DNA of 64,000 nt. Origin: Tsukamurella asaccharolytica. Its GTDB lineage: Bacteria > Actinomycetota > Actinomycetes > Mycobacteriales > Mycobacteriaceae. Position 1 is the first letter of the stretch, and each line of letters starts with the position of its first letter. The stretch covers positions 533,298-597,297 of the forward strand of contig NZ_VIGW01000003.1 in assembly GCF_007858435.1 (NCBI RefSeq), read 5' to 3'. The notes under the pieces are model-generated. The model saw only the letters and a list, made by a program, of their open reading frames with translations. It searched no databases and had not been told where the DNA came from. Below, piece by piece: positions 54,285-64,000 of this stretch. A program made the position numbers and the translations under genes.

Positions 54285-57125
54285 TCAGTCGCGCGGCTTC
54301 TCGACCAGCTCGTAGGTCTCGATCACATCGCCGACCTTGATATCGGAGTACGAGAGCGTCAGACCGCATTCGTAGCCCTCGCGGACCTCGGTCGCGTCGT
54401 CCTTCTCCCGCTTGAGCGAGGTGATCGTGAGGTTCTCGGCCACGACCGTCGAGTCCCGGAGCAGGCGCGCCTTCGCGTTGCGGCGCATGATGCCGGACTG
54501 GACCAGGCAACCCGCGATGTTGCCCACCTTGGACGACTTGAAGATCGCGCGGATCTCGGCCTGGCCGAGCTCCTTCTCCTCGTAGACCGGCTTGAGCATG
54601 CCCTTGAGCGCGGCCTCGACCTCGTCGATGGCCTGGTAGATCACCGAGTAGTACCGGATCTCGACGCCCTCGCGGTTGGCGAGCTCGGTGGCCTTGCCCT
54701 CGGCGCGCACGTTGAAGGCGATGATGATCGCGTTCGACGCGGACGCCAGGTTGATGTTGGTCTCGGTGACGCCGCCGACGCCGCGGTCGATGACGCGCAG
54801 CTGCACCTCGTCGTCGATCTCGATCCCCAGCAGGGCCTCCTCGAGCGCCTCCACGGTGCCCGAGTTGTCGCCCTTGAGGATGAGGTTGAGCTGACTGGTC
54901 TCCTTGAGCGCGGCATCCAGGTCCTCGAGCGAGACCCGCTTGCGGGAGCGCGCGGCCAGGGCGTTGCGCTTGCGCGCCGCGCGCCGGTCGGCGATCTGCC
55001 GAGCGATCCGGTCCTCGTCGACCACGAGCAGGTTGTCGCCTGCGCCGGGCACCGAGGTGAAGCCGATGACCTGTGCCGGACGCGACGGGGTCGCCTCCGT
55101 GATGTCGTCGCCGTTCTCGTCGACCATGCGCCGGACGCGCCCGTAGGCGTCGCCGGCCACGATCGAGTCGCCGACCCGCAGGGTGCCGCGCTGGATGAGC
55201 ACGGTGGCCACCGGGCCACGGCCGCGGTCGAGGTGCGCCTCGATCGCGACGCCCTGCGCGTCCATGTCGGGGTTGGCCCGCAGGTCGAGCGAAGCGTCCG
55301 CGGTCAGCAGCACGGCCTCGAGCAGCGCCTCGACGTTGGTGCCCTGCTTGGCGGAGATGTCGACGAACATCGTGTCGCCGCCGTACTCCTCGGGGATCAG
55401 GCCGTACTCGGTGAGCTGGCCGCGGATCTTCTCCGGCTGCGCGCCCTCCTTGTCGATCTTGTTCACCGCCACGACGATCGGCACGTCGGCCGCCTGCGCG
55501 TGGTTGATGGCCTCCACCGTCTGCGGCATGACGCCGTCGTCCGCCGCGACCACGAGGATCGCGAGGTCGGTGGCCTTCGCACCACGGGCACGCATGGCGG
55601 TGAACGCCTCGTGACCGGGGGTGTCGATGAAGGTGATGAGCCGCTCGCTGCCGTCGAGCTCGGTGAGCACCTGGTAGGCACCGATGTGCTGCGTGATGCC
55701 GCCGGCCTCGCCCTCGCGGACGTTGGCCTTGCGGATCGTGTCGAGCAGTCGGGTCTTACCGTGATCGACGTGGCCCATGACGGTGACCACCGGCGGGCGC
55801 TGCTCGAGGTCGTCCTCGCCGCCCTCGTCCTCGCCGTAGGTGAGGTCGAAGCTGTCGAGCAGCTCGCGGTCCTCGTCCTCGGGGCTGACGACCTGGACGA
55901 CGTAGTTCATCTCCTCGCCCAGCAGCACGAGGGTCTCCTCGTTCACCGACTGGGTGGCGGTGACCATCTCGCCCAGGTTGAACAGCGCCTGGACCAGCGA
56001 CGCCGGGTTGGCGTCGATCTTCTCCGCGAAATCGCTCAGCGAGGCGCCACGGGCGAGGCGGATCGTCTCACCCTGGCCACGGGGCAACCGGACGCCACCG
56101 GCGATCGGCGCCTGCATGTTCTCGTACTCGGCGCGTTTCGCCCGCTTCGACTTGCGGCCACGACGCGGAGCGCCACCGGGACGACCGAACGCGCCCGCGG
56201 TGCCGCCGGGACGGCCACGACCGCCGCCGCCACCGGGACGACCGCGGAAACCGCCCGCGGGTGCGCCGGTACCGGTGCCGCCGCCGGGCCCACCGCGGTA
56301 GCCACCGCCGCCGCCACCGGGACGGCCGCCGGGCCCACCCCGGCCGCCGGGGCCGGGACGGCCCTGTGCCGCCGGACGCGCAGCGCGCGAGGGCATGGCA
56401 CCGGGGTTCGGGCGCGGGGGCATGCTGCCCGGGGTCGGACGCGGGCCGCCGGGGCCGGCCGCGGGGCGACCGCCCTGGGGACGGGGTCCGCCCTGGGGGC
56501 GGGGTCCACCCTGGCCGGGAGCCGGACGGGCACCGCCCTGCGGGCGAGGACCGCCCTGGCCGGGAGCCGGACGGGCACCGCCCTGCGGACGGGGGCCACC
56601 GGGGCCCGGCTGCGGACGCGGCGCACGCTCGACCGGGGCCTGCGAGGAGAACGGGTTGTTCCCGACCTTGGGGGTACGCGGGCCGGGCTTGGGGCCGGCG
56701 GGACGCGGTCCCGGGCGGGCCGACGAGGGGGCGGCGGGCGCGGATGCCTCGGGCGCCGACGGGGCGGCGCTGGCGGCAGGAGCCGCCGGCGCGGCGGGCT
56801 CCGGGGTCGGCTCGGGGGCGGCCGGCGCCGCAGGACGCGGTCCGGGACGTGCCGAGGACGGTCGGGGGGCCTTCGTCGCGGGCGCCTGGGCTGCCGGGCT
56901 GCTCGCGGACGCGGGGCGGGGCTTGCGGGCCGGGGCGGGGCCCGGCTTCGCGCCACCGTCGGACTTGGATCCGTACGATTCGCGCAGGCGTCGCGCGACG
57001 GGTGCTTCCACCGTCGACGACGCGGACTTCACGAACTCGCCCTGCTCACTGAGCCGTGCGAGAACTTCCTTGCTGGTGACACCGAGCTCTTTAGCCAACT
57101 CGTGCACGCGGGCCTTGCCTGCCAC
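54285..57125 (-). CDS. infB: Translation initiation factor IF-2
   Basis: A 946-residue GTPase that delivers initiator tRNA to the 30S subunit. The N-terminal IF2 motif ([19 protein letters not shown]) is followed by a long disordered Pro/Ala region and then Gly/Arg/Pro-rich repeats (about residues 60-330). The G domain has [23 protein letters not shown] and NKIDK. Two beta-barrels and the C-terminal fMet-binding domain complete it. The GTG at 57125 with GAGGAGAAG upstream is the family start; earlier in-frame starts exist. Its leader (57126-57324) carries a -10-like TATGAT, a hairpin and three tiny frames. Confidence 0.97.
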   Translation of the reverse strand: MAGKARVHELAKELGVTSKEVLARLSEQGEFVKSASSTVEAPVARRLRESYGSKSDGGAKPGPAPARKPRPASASSPAAQAPATKAPRPSSARPGPRPAAPAAPEPTPEPAAPAAPAASAAPSAPEASAPAAPSSARPGPRPAGPKPGPRTPKVGNNPFSSQAPVERAPRPQPGPGGPRPQGGARPAPGQGGPRPQGGARPAPGQGGPRPQGGPRPQGGRPAAGPGGPRPTPGSMPPRPNPGAMPSRAARPAAQGRPGPGGRGGPGGRPGGGGGGYRGGPGGGTGTGAPAGGFRGRPGGGGGRGRPGGTAGAFGRPGGAPRRGRKSKRAKRAEYENMQAPIAGGVRLPRGQGETIRLARGASLSDFAEKIDANPASLVQALFNLGEMVTATQSVNEETLVLLGEEMNYVVQVVSPEDEDRELLDSFDLTYGEDEGGEDDLEQRPPVVTVMGHVDHGKTRLLDTIRKANVREGEAGGITQHIGAYQVLTELDGSERLITFIDTPGHEAFTAMRARGAKATDLAILVVAADDGVMPQTVEAINHAQAADVPIVVAVNKIDKEGAQPEKIRGQLTEYGLIPEEYGGDTMFVDISAKQGTNVEALLEAVLLTADASLDLRANPDMDAQGVAIEAHLDRGRGPVATVLIQRGTLRVGDSIVAGDAYGRVRRMVDENGDDITEATPSRPAQVIGFTSVPGAGDNLLVVDEDRIARQIADRRAARKRNALAARSRKRVSLEDLDAALKETSQLNLILKGDNSGTVEALEEALLGIEIDDEVQLRVIDRGVGGVTETNINLASASNAIIIAFNVRAEGKATELANREGVEIRYYSVIYQAIDEVEAALKGMLKPVYEEKELGQAEIRAIFKSSKVGNIAGCLVQSGIMRRNAKARLLRDSTVVAENLTITSLKREKDDATEVREGYECGLTLSYSDIKVGDVIETYELVEKPRD

Positions 57126-57324
57126 TCTTCTCCTCAAATGTGAGGTCGAGGGCATCACTGGTCCCGCCGACCTCGGTTAGTTACTCCGATTGCCGTTCAT
57201 CGCTCGTGCTTCACGGTGTGCTCATGTCTTCAGCTCGATTCCTTCATCTCCGAGTGCGTCGGCCATGGGAAAGGCCGACCGTCTTCAGACCGCTCATCAT
57301 CATAGCGCGTCCTGGCAAACCGGT
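57126..57324 (-). promoter_or_regulatory. infB leader and internal promoter region
   Basis: On the minus strand, TATGAT (57304-57299) is a good -10 sequence. Downstream, GTCGGCC and GGCCGAC (57273-57279 and 57258-57264) form a hairpin. Three very short frames follow: MKESS (57247-57230), MSTP (57225-57211) and MNGNRSN (57200-57177). They may be noise, or could act as leader frames affecting infB translation. Confidence 0.4.
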
Positions 57325-57570
57325 TTACGCGAGGGAGTCGTCGAGCGGGCCCGACACCCGCAGTGCCCGGCGGAAGGCGTTCCGCTTGCGGGCCTGCTCC
57401 CGACATCCGGGATCGTCGTGCAGCCAAGCGCCCCGGCCCGGCAGCCGGCGCCGCGCGTCCACGACGACGGTGCGCGCACCGTCGACCGCGGTGGTGGCGA
57501 CCACCCGGATCAACGCACTCGCGGGTGCCCGGCGCCGGCACCCGATGCAGGTGCGGACCGGCTCGCTCAC
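57325..57570 (-). CDS. YlxR family RNA-binding protein
   Basis: An 81-residue protein with the DUF448/YlxR pattern: [35 protein letters not shown] and a basic [10 protein letters not shown]. It starts with GTG overlapping the nusA stop. YlxR proteins are found between nusA and infB; in other bacteria they bind RNA or the RNase P/nucleoid and affect metabolism. Confidence 0.93.
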   Translation of the reverse strand: MSEPVRTCIGCRRRAPASALIRVVATTAVDGARTVVVDARRRLPGRGAWLHDDPGCREQARKRNAFRRALRVSGPLDDSLA

Positions 57571-58568
57571 CGCGGGTCGGTGCTCTCCGCATCCGAGCGG
57601 ATGTCGATCCGCCAGCCGGTGAGCCGGGCGGCGAGACGGGCGTTCTGCCCCTCCTTGCCGATGGCCAGCGAGAGCTTGAAGTCGGGGACCACCACGCGGG
57701 CGGCCTTCTCCTTGGCGTCGACGATGGTGACCGACACCACCGACGACGGCGACAGGGCGTTGCCGACGAAGACCGCTGGATCGTCGTCGTACGAGATGAT
57801 GTCGATCTTCTCGCCCTCGAGGTCGCTCATCACGTTCCGCACGCGCTGCCCCATCGGGCCGATGCACGCGCCCTTGGCGTTGAGGCCCGCCACGGAGGTG
57901 CGCACCGCGATCTTCGAGCGGTGGCCGGCCTCGCGGGCCACGGAGGTGATCTCGACGCTGCCGTCGGCGATCTCCGGGACCTCGAGCGCGAAGAGCTTCT
58001 TCACGAGGTTCGGGTGTGTGCGCGAGAGGGTGATCTGGGTGCCCCGCTGGCCGCGACTGACGCCGACCACGTAGAACTTCATGCGGTCGCCGTGCTCGTA
58101 GGTCTCCCCCGGCACCTGCTCGGCGGGCGGCAGCAGGCCCTCGTGGCCCTCGCGCTCGCCGCCGATCCGGACCACGACGAAGCCGCGGGCCGCGGCACGG
58201 GCGTCGGCCTGCACCACACCGGAGACGACCTCGCCCTCGTAGACCGCGAACTCGCCGAACGTGCGGTCGTTCTCGGCGTCGCGGAGGCGCTGCGTGATGA
58301 GCTGCCGGGCCGAGTCCGCGGCGATGCGGCCGAAGCCCTCGGGGGTGTCGTCCCACTCGGTGATGATGTTGCCGTCGGCGTCGAGTTCCTGCGCGAGCAC
58401 CTTCACCTCGCCGGTGCGGCGGTTGACGTCGATCCGCGCGTGCGGCTCGTGTCCGTCGGTGTGCTTGTACGCGGTGAGGAGGGCCACCTGGATCGCCTCG
58501 ATCACGGTCTCGACGGAGATGTCCTTCTCCGCCTCGATCGCCCGCAGCGTTGCCATGTCGATGTTCAT
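57567..58568 (-). CDS. nusA: Transcription termination/antitermination factor NusA
   Basis: A 333-residue RNA polymerase-binding factor with an N-terminal domain (1-100), an S1 domain (about 105-180, [22 protein letters not shown]) and two KH domains (about 190-325, [22 protein letters not shown] and [19 protein letters not shown]). It lacks the acidic repeats of E. coli NusA, normal for actinobacteria. It directly abuts rimP and overlaps ylxR. Confidence 0.97.
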   Translation of the reverse strand: MNIDMATLRAIEAEKDISVETVIEAIQVALLTAYKHTDGHEPHARIDVNRRTGEVKVLAQELDADGNIITEWDDTPEGFGRIAADSARQLITQRLRDAENDRTFGEFAVYEGEVVSGVVQADARAAARGFVVVRIGGEREGHEGLLPPAEQVPGETYEHGDRMKFYVVGVSRGQRGTQITLSRTHPNLVKKLFALEVPEIADGSVEITSVAREAGHRSKIAVRTSVAGLNAKGACIGPMGQRVRNVMSDLEGEKIDIISYDDDPAVFVGNALSPSSVVSVTIVDAKEKAARVVVPDFKLSLAIGKEGQNARLAARLTGWRIDIRSDAESTDPR

Positions 58569-59186
58569 CTAGTCCTCATTCCTCGGCGCCGTACCGGCGT
58601 CCTCGCCCGTCAGGTCCTCCGGTTCGGCACCCGACTCCACGCGCCCGGGCGTGATGCCCGAGAGCTTCATCTCCTGGGGGTTCGGCCTGCGGAACTCGAC
58701 GCGGACGGCGGCCGAGGCCACCTCCGCGAGGTCGAGATCGCGGGTCGTCGGGGCAGCCCCCTTCGCCCCGGGCAGCACGACGGTGACCGTGGTCCCGGTA
58801 GGAGCTCCCGGTCCGGCCTCCGCCTCTGTCAGCGGCCCGATCCGGGCCAGCAGGTTCGTCCCGTCCGTCAGCTCGATCGCCGCCTGCCGGCCGCGGGCGC
58901 GGCGCCAGTGCCGGGGTTCGGTGAGCGGACGCTCCGCGCCGGGCGTGGTGACCTCGAGGGTGAACGCCTGGGCGCCGAAGACCGCGTCAGCATCGTCGAC
59001 CGCGGCGGACAACGTGCGGGCGACCTCGGCCAGTTCGTCGAGCGTGGGGCCCGCGTCGCTGTCCACGACGACCGCGATGGAGGACTTCGGTCCCGCGTTA
59101 TTGATCTTCACCTGCTCCAGATCGAGCCCGGCGGCGTCCAGGTGGGGCGCGATGACGGCCGTCACCGCCGCTTCGTCGTAAGCCAT
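58569..59186 (-). CDS. rimP: Ribosome maturation factor RimP
   Basis: A 205-residue protein (YhbC family) needed for 30S maturation. The N-terminal domain (AAGLDLEQVKINNAGPKSS, VVVDSDAGPTLDELAEVAR) is followed by LEVTTPGAERPLTEPRHW, the most conserved part, and an SH3-like C-terminal domain. The C-terminus has an acidic low-complexity tail. It is the first gene of the rimP-nusA-ylxR-infB operon. Confidence 0.95.
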   Translation of the reverse strand: MAYDEAAVTAVIAPHLDAAGLDLEQVKINNAGPKSSIAVVVDSDAGPTLDELAEVARTLSAAVDDADAVFGAQAFTLEVTTPGAERPLTEPRHWRRARGRQAAIELTDGTNLLARIGPLTEAEAGPGAPTGTTVTVVLPGAKGAAPTTRDLDLAEVASAAVRVEFRRPNPQEMKLSGITPGRVESGAEPEDLTGEDAGTAPRNED

Positions 59187-59273
59187 ACGCGCCTCCCTGT
59201 GAAATTGTCACCGGACGTGCCCGGTGTCGAACGCTGCAGCCAGTGTACCCGGGCGCGCCGCTAGACTCGCCCC

Positions 59274-59801
59274 GTGATCGCCCCACCCCCGCGCCGCGGC
59301 GACGAATCGCAGTCGCGCTCCGGCATCGACAGACGCACCGTCCTCACCTCCGTCCTCCTCGCGGGCGGCGCCCTCGCGGGCGGGGCCGCGCTGGCGGGAT
59401 GCACCACCGCCGAGGACCGCGCCGATGATCCGCAGGCCGTGCGGCTCCAGGCCGCCGCCGCCCAGGCCCAGGCCGACGCGGAGGCCGCGCGCGGCCTCTC
59501 GGTACTCGACGGGGCCGCGGGCCCGCAGCTGCGGATCATCGCCGATCAGCGCAGCCGGCACGCGTCAGCGCTGGCCGACGAGTTGTCCCGGTACGTCGAG
59601 CGGCCCACCTCCGTGACCGCCGCACCGTCGTCGACGCCGGTGGCCCCGTCGCCGGTGAGCCGGCAGGCGCTGCACGCCCAACTCACCCGCTCGGCGAAGG
59701 ACGCCGGCGACGCGGCGGTCGCCGCGTCCGGGTACCAGGCCGCACTGCTCGGTTCCGTCGCCGCCGCGACCCGCGTGCACGCGGAGGTGGTGCTCGCATG
59801 A
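59274..59801 (+). CDS. Putative Tat-exported lipoprotein (Rv2843-like)
   Basis: A 175-residue protein. The N-terminus has a twin-arginine-like DRRTVL (Arg20-Arg21), a hydrophobic segment and a lipobox LAGC (Cys43). The mature part is alanine-rich and helical with a flexible Ser/Pro linker (about 115-130). It may pack against the ferritin-like partner encoded by the next gene, whose start overlaps its stop. The pair lies between rimP and proS as Rv2843-Rv2844 do in M. tuberculosis. No function is known. Confidence 0.82.
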   Translation: MIAPPPRRGDESQSRSGIDRRTVLTSVLLAGGALAGGAALAGCTTAEDRADDPQAVRLQAAAAQAQADAEAARGLSVLDGAAGPQLRIIADQRSRHASALADELSRYVERPTSVTAAPSSTPVAPSPVSRQALHAQLTRSAKDAGDAAVAASGYQAALLGSVAAATRVHAEVVLA

Positions 59802-60232
59802 CCCCCACGCAGGACGCCGTGGCCGCCGCGCTGAAGTCCGAGTACGCCGCCGTCTACCTGTACGGACTCATCGAGGCCTACGCCGCGCCGACCCGCAAAG
59901 CCGAGATCGCGACCTACGCCGCGGAGCACCGCGCGCAGCGCGACGCCCTCGCCCGCGTGCTCAGTGCCGCCGGGGCCGAGGTGCCCGTCGCGGCGCCCGC
60001 CTACGCCCCGCCCGAGCCGGTCACCGATCCCGCGAGCGCCGCGAAGGTGGCCGCCGCGGTCGAGGACGACGCCGCGGCCGCGCACCGCAACGTTCTCTCC
60101 CAGGCCGACGGTGACGGTGTCCGGCACCTCGGGGTGGCGGGCCTCGGCGGCGCCGCGGTTCGCGGCGCGCGGTGGCGCGCGGCGCTCGGCGTCTCCCCCG
60201 TGACCACGCCGTTCCCCGGCAGCGGTACCTGA
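59798..60232 (+). CDS. Ferritin-like DUF4439 protein (Rv2844-like)
   Basis: A 144-residue, alanine-rich helical protein with the DUF4439 pattern: AALKSEYAAVYLYGLIEAYA, a second helix with EHRAQRDALARVL, and an ending ARWRAALGVSPVTTPFPG. The four-helix ferritin-like fold is expected, but clear paired metal ligands are not evident. Its start overlaps the preceding lipoprotein gene, so the two are co-produced. Confidence 0.85.
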   Translation: MTPTQDAVAAALKSEYAAVYLYGLIEAYAAPTRKAEIATYAAEHRAQRDALARVLSAAGAEVPVAAPAYAPPEPVTDPASAAKVAAAVEDDAAAAHRNVLSQADGDGVRHLGVAGLGGAAVRGARWRAALGVSPVTTPFPGSGT

Positions 60233-60250
60233 CGCCTCTACACTCGGGGG

Positions 60251-61009
60251 ATGACGTCCAGCGATCCGCAGCAGCCCGGCGACGGGACCTACGACCCGAC
60301 GGTGGTGCGTCCGGCCGAGCCGAAGCCCTCCGCGCCCGACCTGACGAAGCGCGACGCCGCCGCACCCCCCACCGGACAGGACGGCGGCGATCCCGACGCC
60401 GCGACCACGGTGCACCCGACCGCGCAGCCCGATCCCTACGCCACGCCGTACCCGCCGTCGGCGGACCCCTACGCTGCGCCGGCCGATCCGTACGCCGCGC
60501 AGCCGAACCCGTACGGCGCGCAGAACCCGTACGGCACGCAGAACCCGTACGGCACACCGGCGGATCCCTACGCCGCACAGCAGAACCCGTACGGCGCGCC
60601 CGCGGATCCCTACGCCGCACAGCAGAATCCCTACGGGGCGCCGCCGCAGTACCCGGGCCAACCGGGATACCCCGCATACCCGGGCTACCCCGGCTATCCG
60701 GGCCAGCAGCCGAAGTCCGGCACGAACGGACTCGCGATCGCCTCGCTCGTCTGCGGACTTCTGGCGATACCGCTGGCGTGCCTCATCGGCCTGTTCAGCA
60801 TCCCGCTGCCCATCGCCGCGATCATCACGGGTGTGATGGCCATGAAGCAGACCAAGCAGACCGGCCAGCAGGGCCACGGCATGGCGCTCGCCGGAACCAT
60901 CCTGGGTGGCGTCGTGCTCGCGCTCGTCGTCATCCTCGTGATCGTCGGCATCGGCGTGCTCGCGTCCGGGGGCTTGGACACGAACTTCGTGCTCACCCCG
61001 CTCGCCTGA
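60251..61009 (+). CDS. DUF4190 membrane protein with Tyr/Pro-rich repeats
   Basis: A 252-residue protein. Residues about 60-155 are disordered repeats of DPYAA, NPYGA and PGYP units. Two membrane helices follow (about 160-190 and 215-240) in a DUF4190 domain (GLAIASLVCGLLAIPLACLIG, GMALAGTILGGVVLA). Such actinobacterial proteins are of unknown function; the tyrosine-rich tail may interact with envelope or division proteins. Confidence 0.85.
   Translation: MTSSDPQQPGDGTYDPTVVRPAEPKPSAPDLTKRDAAAPPTGQDGGDPDAATTVHPTAQPDPYATPYPPSADPYAAPADPYAAQPNPYGAQNPYGTQNPYGTPADPYAAQQNPYGAPADPYAAQQNPYGAPPQYPGQPGYPAYPGYPGYPGQQPKSGTNGLAIASLVCGLLAIPLACLIGLFSIPLPIAAIITGVMAMKQTKQTGQQGHGMALAGTILGGVVLALVVILVIVGIGVLASGGLDTNFVLTPLA
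60460..60710 (+). repeat. In-gene repeat coding DPYAA/NPYGA/PGYP units
   Basis: Degenerate tandem units of 12-45 bases, such as AACCCGTACGGC and GATCCCTACGCCGC, repeat through the first part of the DUF4190 gene. The longest near-repeat is about 48 bases (60,563-60,610 and 60,611-60,658 approximately). Slippage could change the length of the tail between strains. Confidence 0.7.
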
Positions 61010-61021
61010 ACGTACGGCCGA

Positions 61022-61058
61022 ACGAGGGGCCCGCACCGATCCGGTGCGGGCCCCTCGT
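61022..61058. terminator. Bidirectional terminator
   Basis: ACGAGGGGCCCGCACC (61022-61037) pairs perfectly with its complement at 61043-61058 around a 5-base loop, a 16-base stem. It separates the convergent DUF4190 gene and proS. Confidence 0.88.
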
Positions 61059-61068
61059 GTTCTCCTGA

Positions 61069-62826
61069 CTACTTCGCGGCGGCGATGATCTCCGCGGCGG
61101 CGTCGGCGACGGGGATCTCGCGGGACTCGCCGGTGAGGCGGTCACGGAGCTCGACGACACCGTCGGCCCAGCCCCGGCCGACCACGACGACGGTGGGCAC
61201 GCCCACCAGCTCGGAGTCCTTGAACTTGATGCCGGGCGAGGCCTTGCGGTCGTCGAGCAGCACCTCCAGGCCGGCCGCGTCCACCTCGGCGGCCAGCGAC
61301 TCGGCGCCCGTCCAGGCGCCCTCGTCCTTGTTCGCGATCACGACGTGCACGTCGAACGGGGCGATGCCCTTGGGCCAGCGCAGGCCCTTCTCGTCGTGCT
61401 GTTGCTCGGCGATGACGGCGACCAGCCGGGAGACGCCGACGCCGTACGAGCCCTGGGTGAGGCGCACGGGCTTGCCGTTCTCCCCCAGTACGTCGATCTC
61501 GAAGGCGTCGGTGTACTTGCGGCCCAGCTGGAAGATGTGGCCGATCTCGATGCCACGGGCGGACTTCAGCACGCCCCTGCCGTCGGGCGAGGCGTCGCCG
61601 TCGCGGACCTCGGCGGCCTCGATGGTGCCGTCGGGAGTGAAGTCGCGGCCGGCGGTGAGGTTCACCACGTGCTGCCCGGGCGCGTCGGCGCCGGTGATCC
61701 AGGCGGTGCCGGTCACCACGCGTGGATCGACGAGGTAGCGGACCTCGTTCTCCAGCAGCGCCTTCGGGCCGATGTACCCCTTCACGAGGAACGGGTACTT
61801 CGCGAAGTCCTCCGCCTCGACCAGCGCCACCTCGGTGGGCTCCAGCGACGCCTCGAGCCGCTTGAAGTCCACCTCGCGGTCACCGGGCACGCCGATGCCG
61901 AGGAGCTCCCAGTCGCCGCCGGGCGCCCGCGTCTTGACCATGACGTTCTTCAGGGTGTCGCCGGCGACGACCTCGCGGCCGAGCACGGAGGCACCGTCGG
62001 CGCCCCCGTTGGCCCAGGCCACGAGCGTGTCGATCGTGGGCGCGTCCGGGGTGTCGTACACCTGCGCGGCGGGCAACCCGTCGAGCGGGATCGCGGGCGG
62101 CGCGGGCGTGGTCACGGCCTCGACGTTCGCGGCGTAGTCCGACTCGGTCGAGTGCACGTAGGTGTCCTCGCCGACGGGGCTCACCGCGAGGAACTCCTCG
62201 GAGGCGCTGCCGCCCATGGCGCCCGACGTGGCCGAGACGATGACGTGCTCTATGGCCAGCCGCGCGAAGATGCGCTGGTACGCGGCGCGGTGCTTGGCGT
62301 AGGCCTCGGACAGACCCTCGTCGGAGGTGTCGAAGCTGTAGCTGTCCTTCATGACGAACTCGCGGCCGCGGAGGATGCCCGCGCGGGGGCGCTCCTCGTC
62401 GCGGTACTTCGTTTGGATCTGGTACAGGATGACCGGCAGGTCCTTGTACGAGTTGTACTCGCCCTTCACGGTGAGGGCGAAGATCTCCTCGTGCGTGGGG
62501 CCGAGCAGCATGTCGGCGCCCTTGCGGTCCTGCAGGCGGAAGAGGCTGTCGCCGTACTCGGTCCACCGGTTGGTGGCCTCGTAGGGCTCGCGCGGGAGCA
62601 GCGCGGGCAGCAGGATCTCCTGGCCGCCGATGGCGTTCATCTCCTCGCGCACCACCTGCTCGACGTTGCGCAGCACCCGCAGGCCCAGCGGCAGCCAGGA
62701 GTAGACGCCCGGCGCGATGCGCCGCACGTAGCCGGCGCGGACGAGCAGCTTGTGGCTGGGGACCTCCGCGTCCGCCGGGTCGTCGCGGAGCGTGCGCAGG
62801 AACAGCTGGGAGAATCGGGTGATCAC
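61069..62826 (-). CDS. proS: Prolyl-tRNA synthetase
   Basis: A 585-residue class II synthetase of the bacterial type. Motif 2 lies around [26 protein letters not shown] and motif 3 near [15 protein letters not shown]. Between them is the INS editing domain (about residues 225-390) that removes Ala-tRNA(Pro). The C-terminal anticodon domain ends in the window's normal place. The GTG at 62826 gives the family start [21 protein letters not shown]. Confidence 0.97.
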   Translation of the reverse strand: MITRFSQLFLRTLRDDPADAEVPSHKLLVRAGYVRRIAPGVYSWLPLGLRVLRNVEQVVREEMNAIGGQEILLPALLPREPYEATNRWTEYGDSLFRLQDRKGADMLLGPTHEEIFALTVKGEYNSYKDLPVILYQIQTKYRDEERPRAGILRGREFVMKDSYSFDTSDEGLSEAYAKHRAAYQRIFARLAIEHVIVSATSGAMGGSASEEFLAVSPVGEDTYVHSTESDYAANVEAVTTPAPPAIPLDGLPAAQVYDTPDAPTIDTLVAWANGGADGASVLGREVVAGDTLKNVMVKTRAPGGDWELLGIGVPGDREVDFKRLEASLEPTEVALVEAEDFAKYPFLVKGYIGPKALLENEVRYLVDPRVVTGTAWITGADAPGQHVVNLTAGRDFTPDGTIEAAEVRDGDASPDGRGVLKSARGIEIGHIFQLGRKYTDAFEIDVLGENGKPVRLTQGSYGVGVSRLVAVIAEQQHDEKGLRWPKGIAPFDVHVVIANKDEGAWTGAESLAAEVDAAGLEVLLDDRKASPGIKFKDSELVGVPTVVVVGRGWADGVVELRDRLTGESREIPVADAAAEIIAAAK

Positions 62827-62851
62827 GAGGCCACAGCTTAGTGTGTCCGGT

Positions 62852-63598
62852 GTGCTGATCCTGCTTCCCCCATCGGAAACCAAAGCCGGCGGCGGCGCGG
62901 GCGCGCCCCTCGATCTCGGGGCGCTGACCTTCCCGTCGCTCACGCCGACCCGCGAGCGTCTCCTCGACGCGCTCGTCGCGCTCTCCCAGGACGACGAGCG
63001 CGCCCGCGCCGCGCTGGGGCTGTCGGAGGGGCAGACGGACGAGCTGGAACGGAACCGGGCGCTGCGCTCCGCGCCCACGCGGCCCGCGATCGAGCAGTAC
63101 ACGGGCGTGCTCTACGACGCCCTCGACGTGCGCGGGCTGACGAAGGCGCAGCGGGCGAAGGCCGACGCCCGCCTGGCCGTGGGGTCGGCGCTGTTCGGGG
63201 CCGTCGGCGCCGTCGATCCGATCCCGGCGTACCGGCTCTCGTCGGGGTCGAAGCTGCCGGGCCTGGGCACGCTCGCCGCCGAGTGGAAGCCCGCGCTGGC
63301 CGAGGCCCTCGCCGGTGCGGAGCGCGGCCTCGTCGTGGACCTGCGATCCGGCGGCTACGCGGCGCTCGGCAGGGTTCCGGGGGCGGTCACCGCCACCGTC
63401 GTGACCGAGAAGCCCGACGGCTCACGCGCCGTCGTCTCGCACTTCAACAAGCATCACAAGGGCCTGCTGGCCCGGGCGCTGGTGATCAGCCGCGCCGAGC
63501 CGGCGGACGCGCGGGCCGTGGTCAAGGTCGCCGGCAAGGCCGGCCTGCGCGCGGAGCTCTCCTCCCCCACCGAGGTCACGATCGTCACGGCGGGGTGA
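62852..63598 (+). CDS. yaaA: Peroxide stress protein YaaA
   Basis: A 248-residue cytoplasmic protein of the YaaA/DUF328 family, with [14 protein letters not shown] at the N-terminus, an [15 protein letters not shown] segment, and the conserved [18 protein letters not shown] near the end. YaaA lowers free iron under peroxide stress and binds DNA. It starts at GTG (62852), 25 bases from the divergent proS start. Confidence 0.92.
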   Translation: MLILLPPSETKAGGGAGAPLDLGALTFPSLTPTRERLLDALVALSQDDERARAALGLSEGQTDELERNRALRSAPTRPAIEQYTGVLYDALDVRGLTKAQRAKADARLAVGSALFGAVGAVDPIPAYRLSSGSKLPGLGTLAAEWKPALAEALAGAERGLVVDLRSGGYAALGRVPGAVTATVVTEKPDGSRAVVSHFNKHHKGLLARALVISRAEPADARAVVKVAGKAGLRAELSSPTEVTIVTAG

Positions 63599-63601
63599 CG
63601 G

Positions 63602-64000
63602 TCAGTCCTCGTCGAGGCGGTGGCGCCGCGCGCGGCTCACGCGCTCGGCCTGCGGCGAGACCTCGGGGCGGTGCATCGGGTCGGGCTCGGGCACGGAGTG
63701 CCGGCCGCCGTTCGACGGTGCCGCCTGCTGCGGGGGCGCTGCGGGCGGACGCTGGACCGGCCCGCTCGGACGCTGGACCGGCCCGCTCGGGCGCGGTGCC
63801 TGCTGGACGGGCCGCCCGATCGCACCGCTCGGCCGCGGCATCGGCCGGATCGGGACACCCTGACCGTGACCGGCCTGGTGCCCCGGCGGAGTCGGGCGCT
63901 GCACGGGCCCGCTCGGCCGCGGCACCTGCCCGCTCGGGCGCTGGATCGGCCCGCTCGGGCGCTGCAGGGGCGCGCTCGGACGCCGCTGCGCCTGCGGAGG
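63602..64000 (-). CDS. C-terminal part of a Pro/Arg/Gly repeat protein, cut by the window edge
   Basis: The reading frame is open from the stop at 63602 to the window edge (132 codons). It consists of repeated RPSGPVQ or RPSGPI units, a GHGQG insert, and a final charged segment (EVSPQAERVSRARRHRLDED). The amino end lies outside, so the full domain content is unknown. It may be the tail of a membrane, kinase or cell-envelope protein. Codon use is normal for the region. Confidence 0.6.
   Translation of the reverse strand, partial: PPQAQRRPSAPLQRPSGPIQRPSGQVPRPSGPVQRPTPPGHQAGHGQGVPIRPMPRPSGAIGRPVQQAPRPSGPVQRPSGPVQRPPAAPPQQAAPSNGGRHSVPEPDPMHRPEVSPQAERVSRARRHRLDED

Noticed and set aside
55233-57143. 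Plus-strand frame of 636 codons opposite infB
   Set aside because: Thr/Gly/Ala-rich shadow of the low-complexity part of IF-2.

Overview
The window is GC-rich DNA from a mycolic-acid actinobacterium (order Mycobacteriales). The evidence is gene content and order: dapB with an Rv2772c-like and an Rv2771c-like gene, aldR/ald, pnp/pepR, rpsO/ribF/mntR, truB/pptT/pptH, and rimP-nusA-ylxR-infB-rbfA-nrnA-dinF followed by proS all follow the order I remember from Mycobacterium tuberculosis. A two-domain LysX (MprF-like plus LysRS) also fits. The spacing and extra genes resemble Tsukamurella or a close relative, but the genus is a guess.

Positions 1 to about 11,240 (perhaps 11,750) hold a mobile, phage-like element that probably continues left of the window. 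From left to right it has: an excisionase-type helix-turn-helix gene on the minus strand; a 0.8 kb regulatory or origin-like gap with about twelve copies of the 9-mer GTTCGTGG(A/G); a small-terminase-like gene with two small partners; a short serine recombinase; a large terminase; a second excisionase-like gene; a frameshifted gene; a possible scaffold; a probable HK97-type capsid protein; a HExxH metallopeptidase; a zinc-ribbon/DUF2510 protein; a Cro/CI-type regulator with palindromic operators; and two membrane-anchored proteins of unknown function. I see no portal, tail or lysis gene, so this looks like a compact capsid-and-packaging element (satellite-like) or a stripped prophage. Its right edge abuts an Rv2771c-like flavodoxin gene that occurs twice, once intact and once as a 5' fragment. 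This suggests an attachment site inside that gene.

From 12 kb on the DNA is chromosomal. At 11.2-15.1 kb are the flavodoxin pair, a membrane protein, dapB, a frameshifted YjbR-family gene, corA and tspO. At 15.0-19.3 kb a translationally coupled minus-strand operon runs N-hydroxylase, N-acyltransferase, MMPL transporter, which looks like a small acyl-hydroxamate lipid or siderophore pathway. At 19.5-29.3 kb are a GH63 glucosidase, pirin, aldR/ald, a cNMP-CBS-DUF294 regulator, an amino acid permease and a secreted glycerophosphodiesterase. At 29.4-43 kb are pepR, pnp, lysX (inserted between pnp and rpsO), rpsO, ribF, an MntR-type regulator, an AlkD-like protein, a divergent pair of an HTH-citrate synthase fusion and a citrate synthase, and an acetyltransferase-like protein. 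At 43-50.5 kb are truB, pptT, pptH, a voltage-sensor-like protein, an NCS1 permease, an HNH nuclease, an FmdB-type zinc ribbon protein and formamidase. At 50.5-59.2 kb is the minus-strand translation and RNA operon from rimP to dinF. At 59.3-64 kb are the Rv2843/Rv2844-like pair, a DUF4190 protein, proS, yaaA and the C-terminal part of a proline-rich repeat protein cut by the window edge.

The most interesting items are the compact capsid/terminase element with its iteron-like array, the split flavodoxin junction, the hydroxylase-acyltransferase-MMPL operon, and the HTH-citrate synthase fusion facing a normal citrate synthase across two palindromes. All family calls come from reading the sequence; no searches were run.
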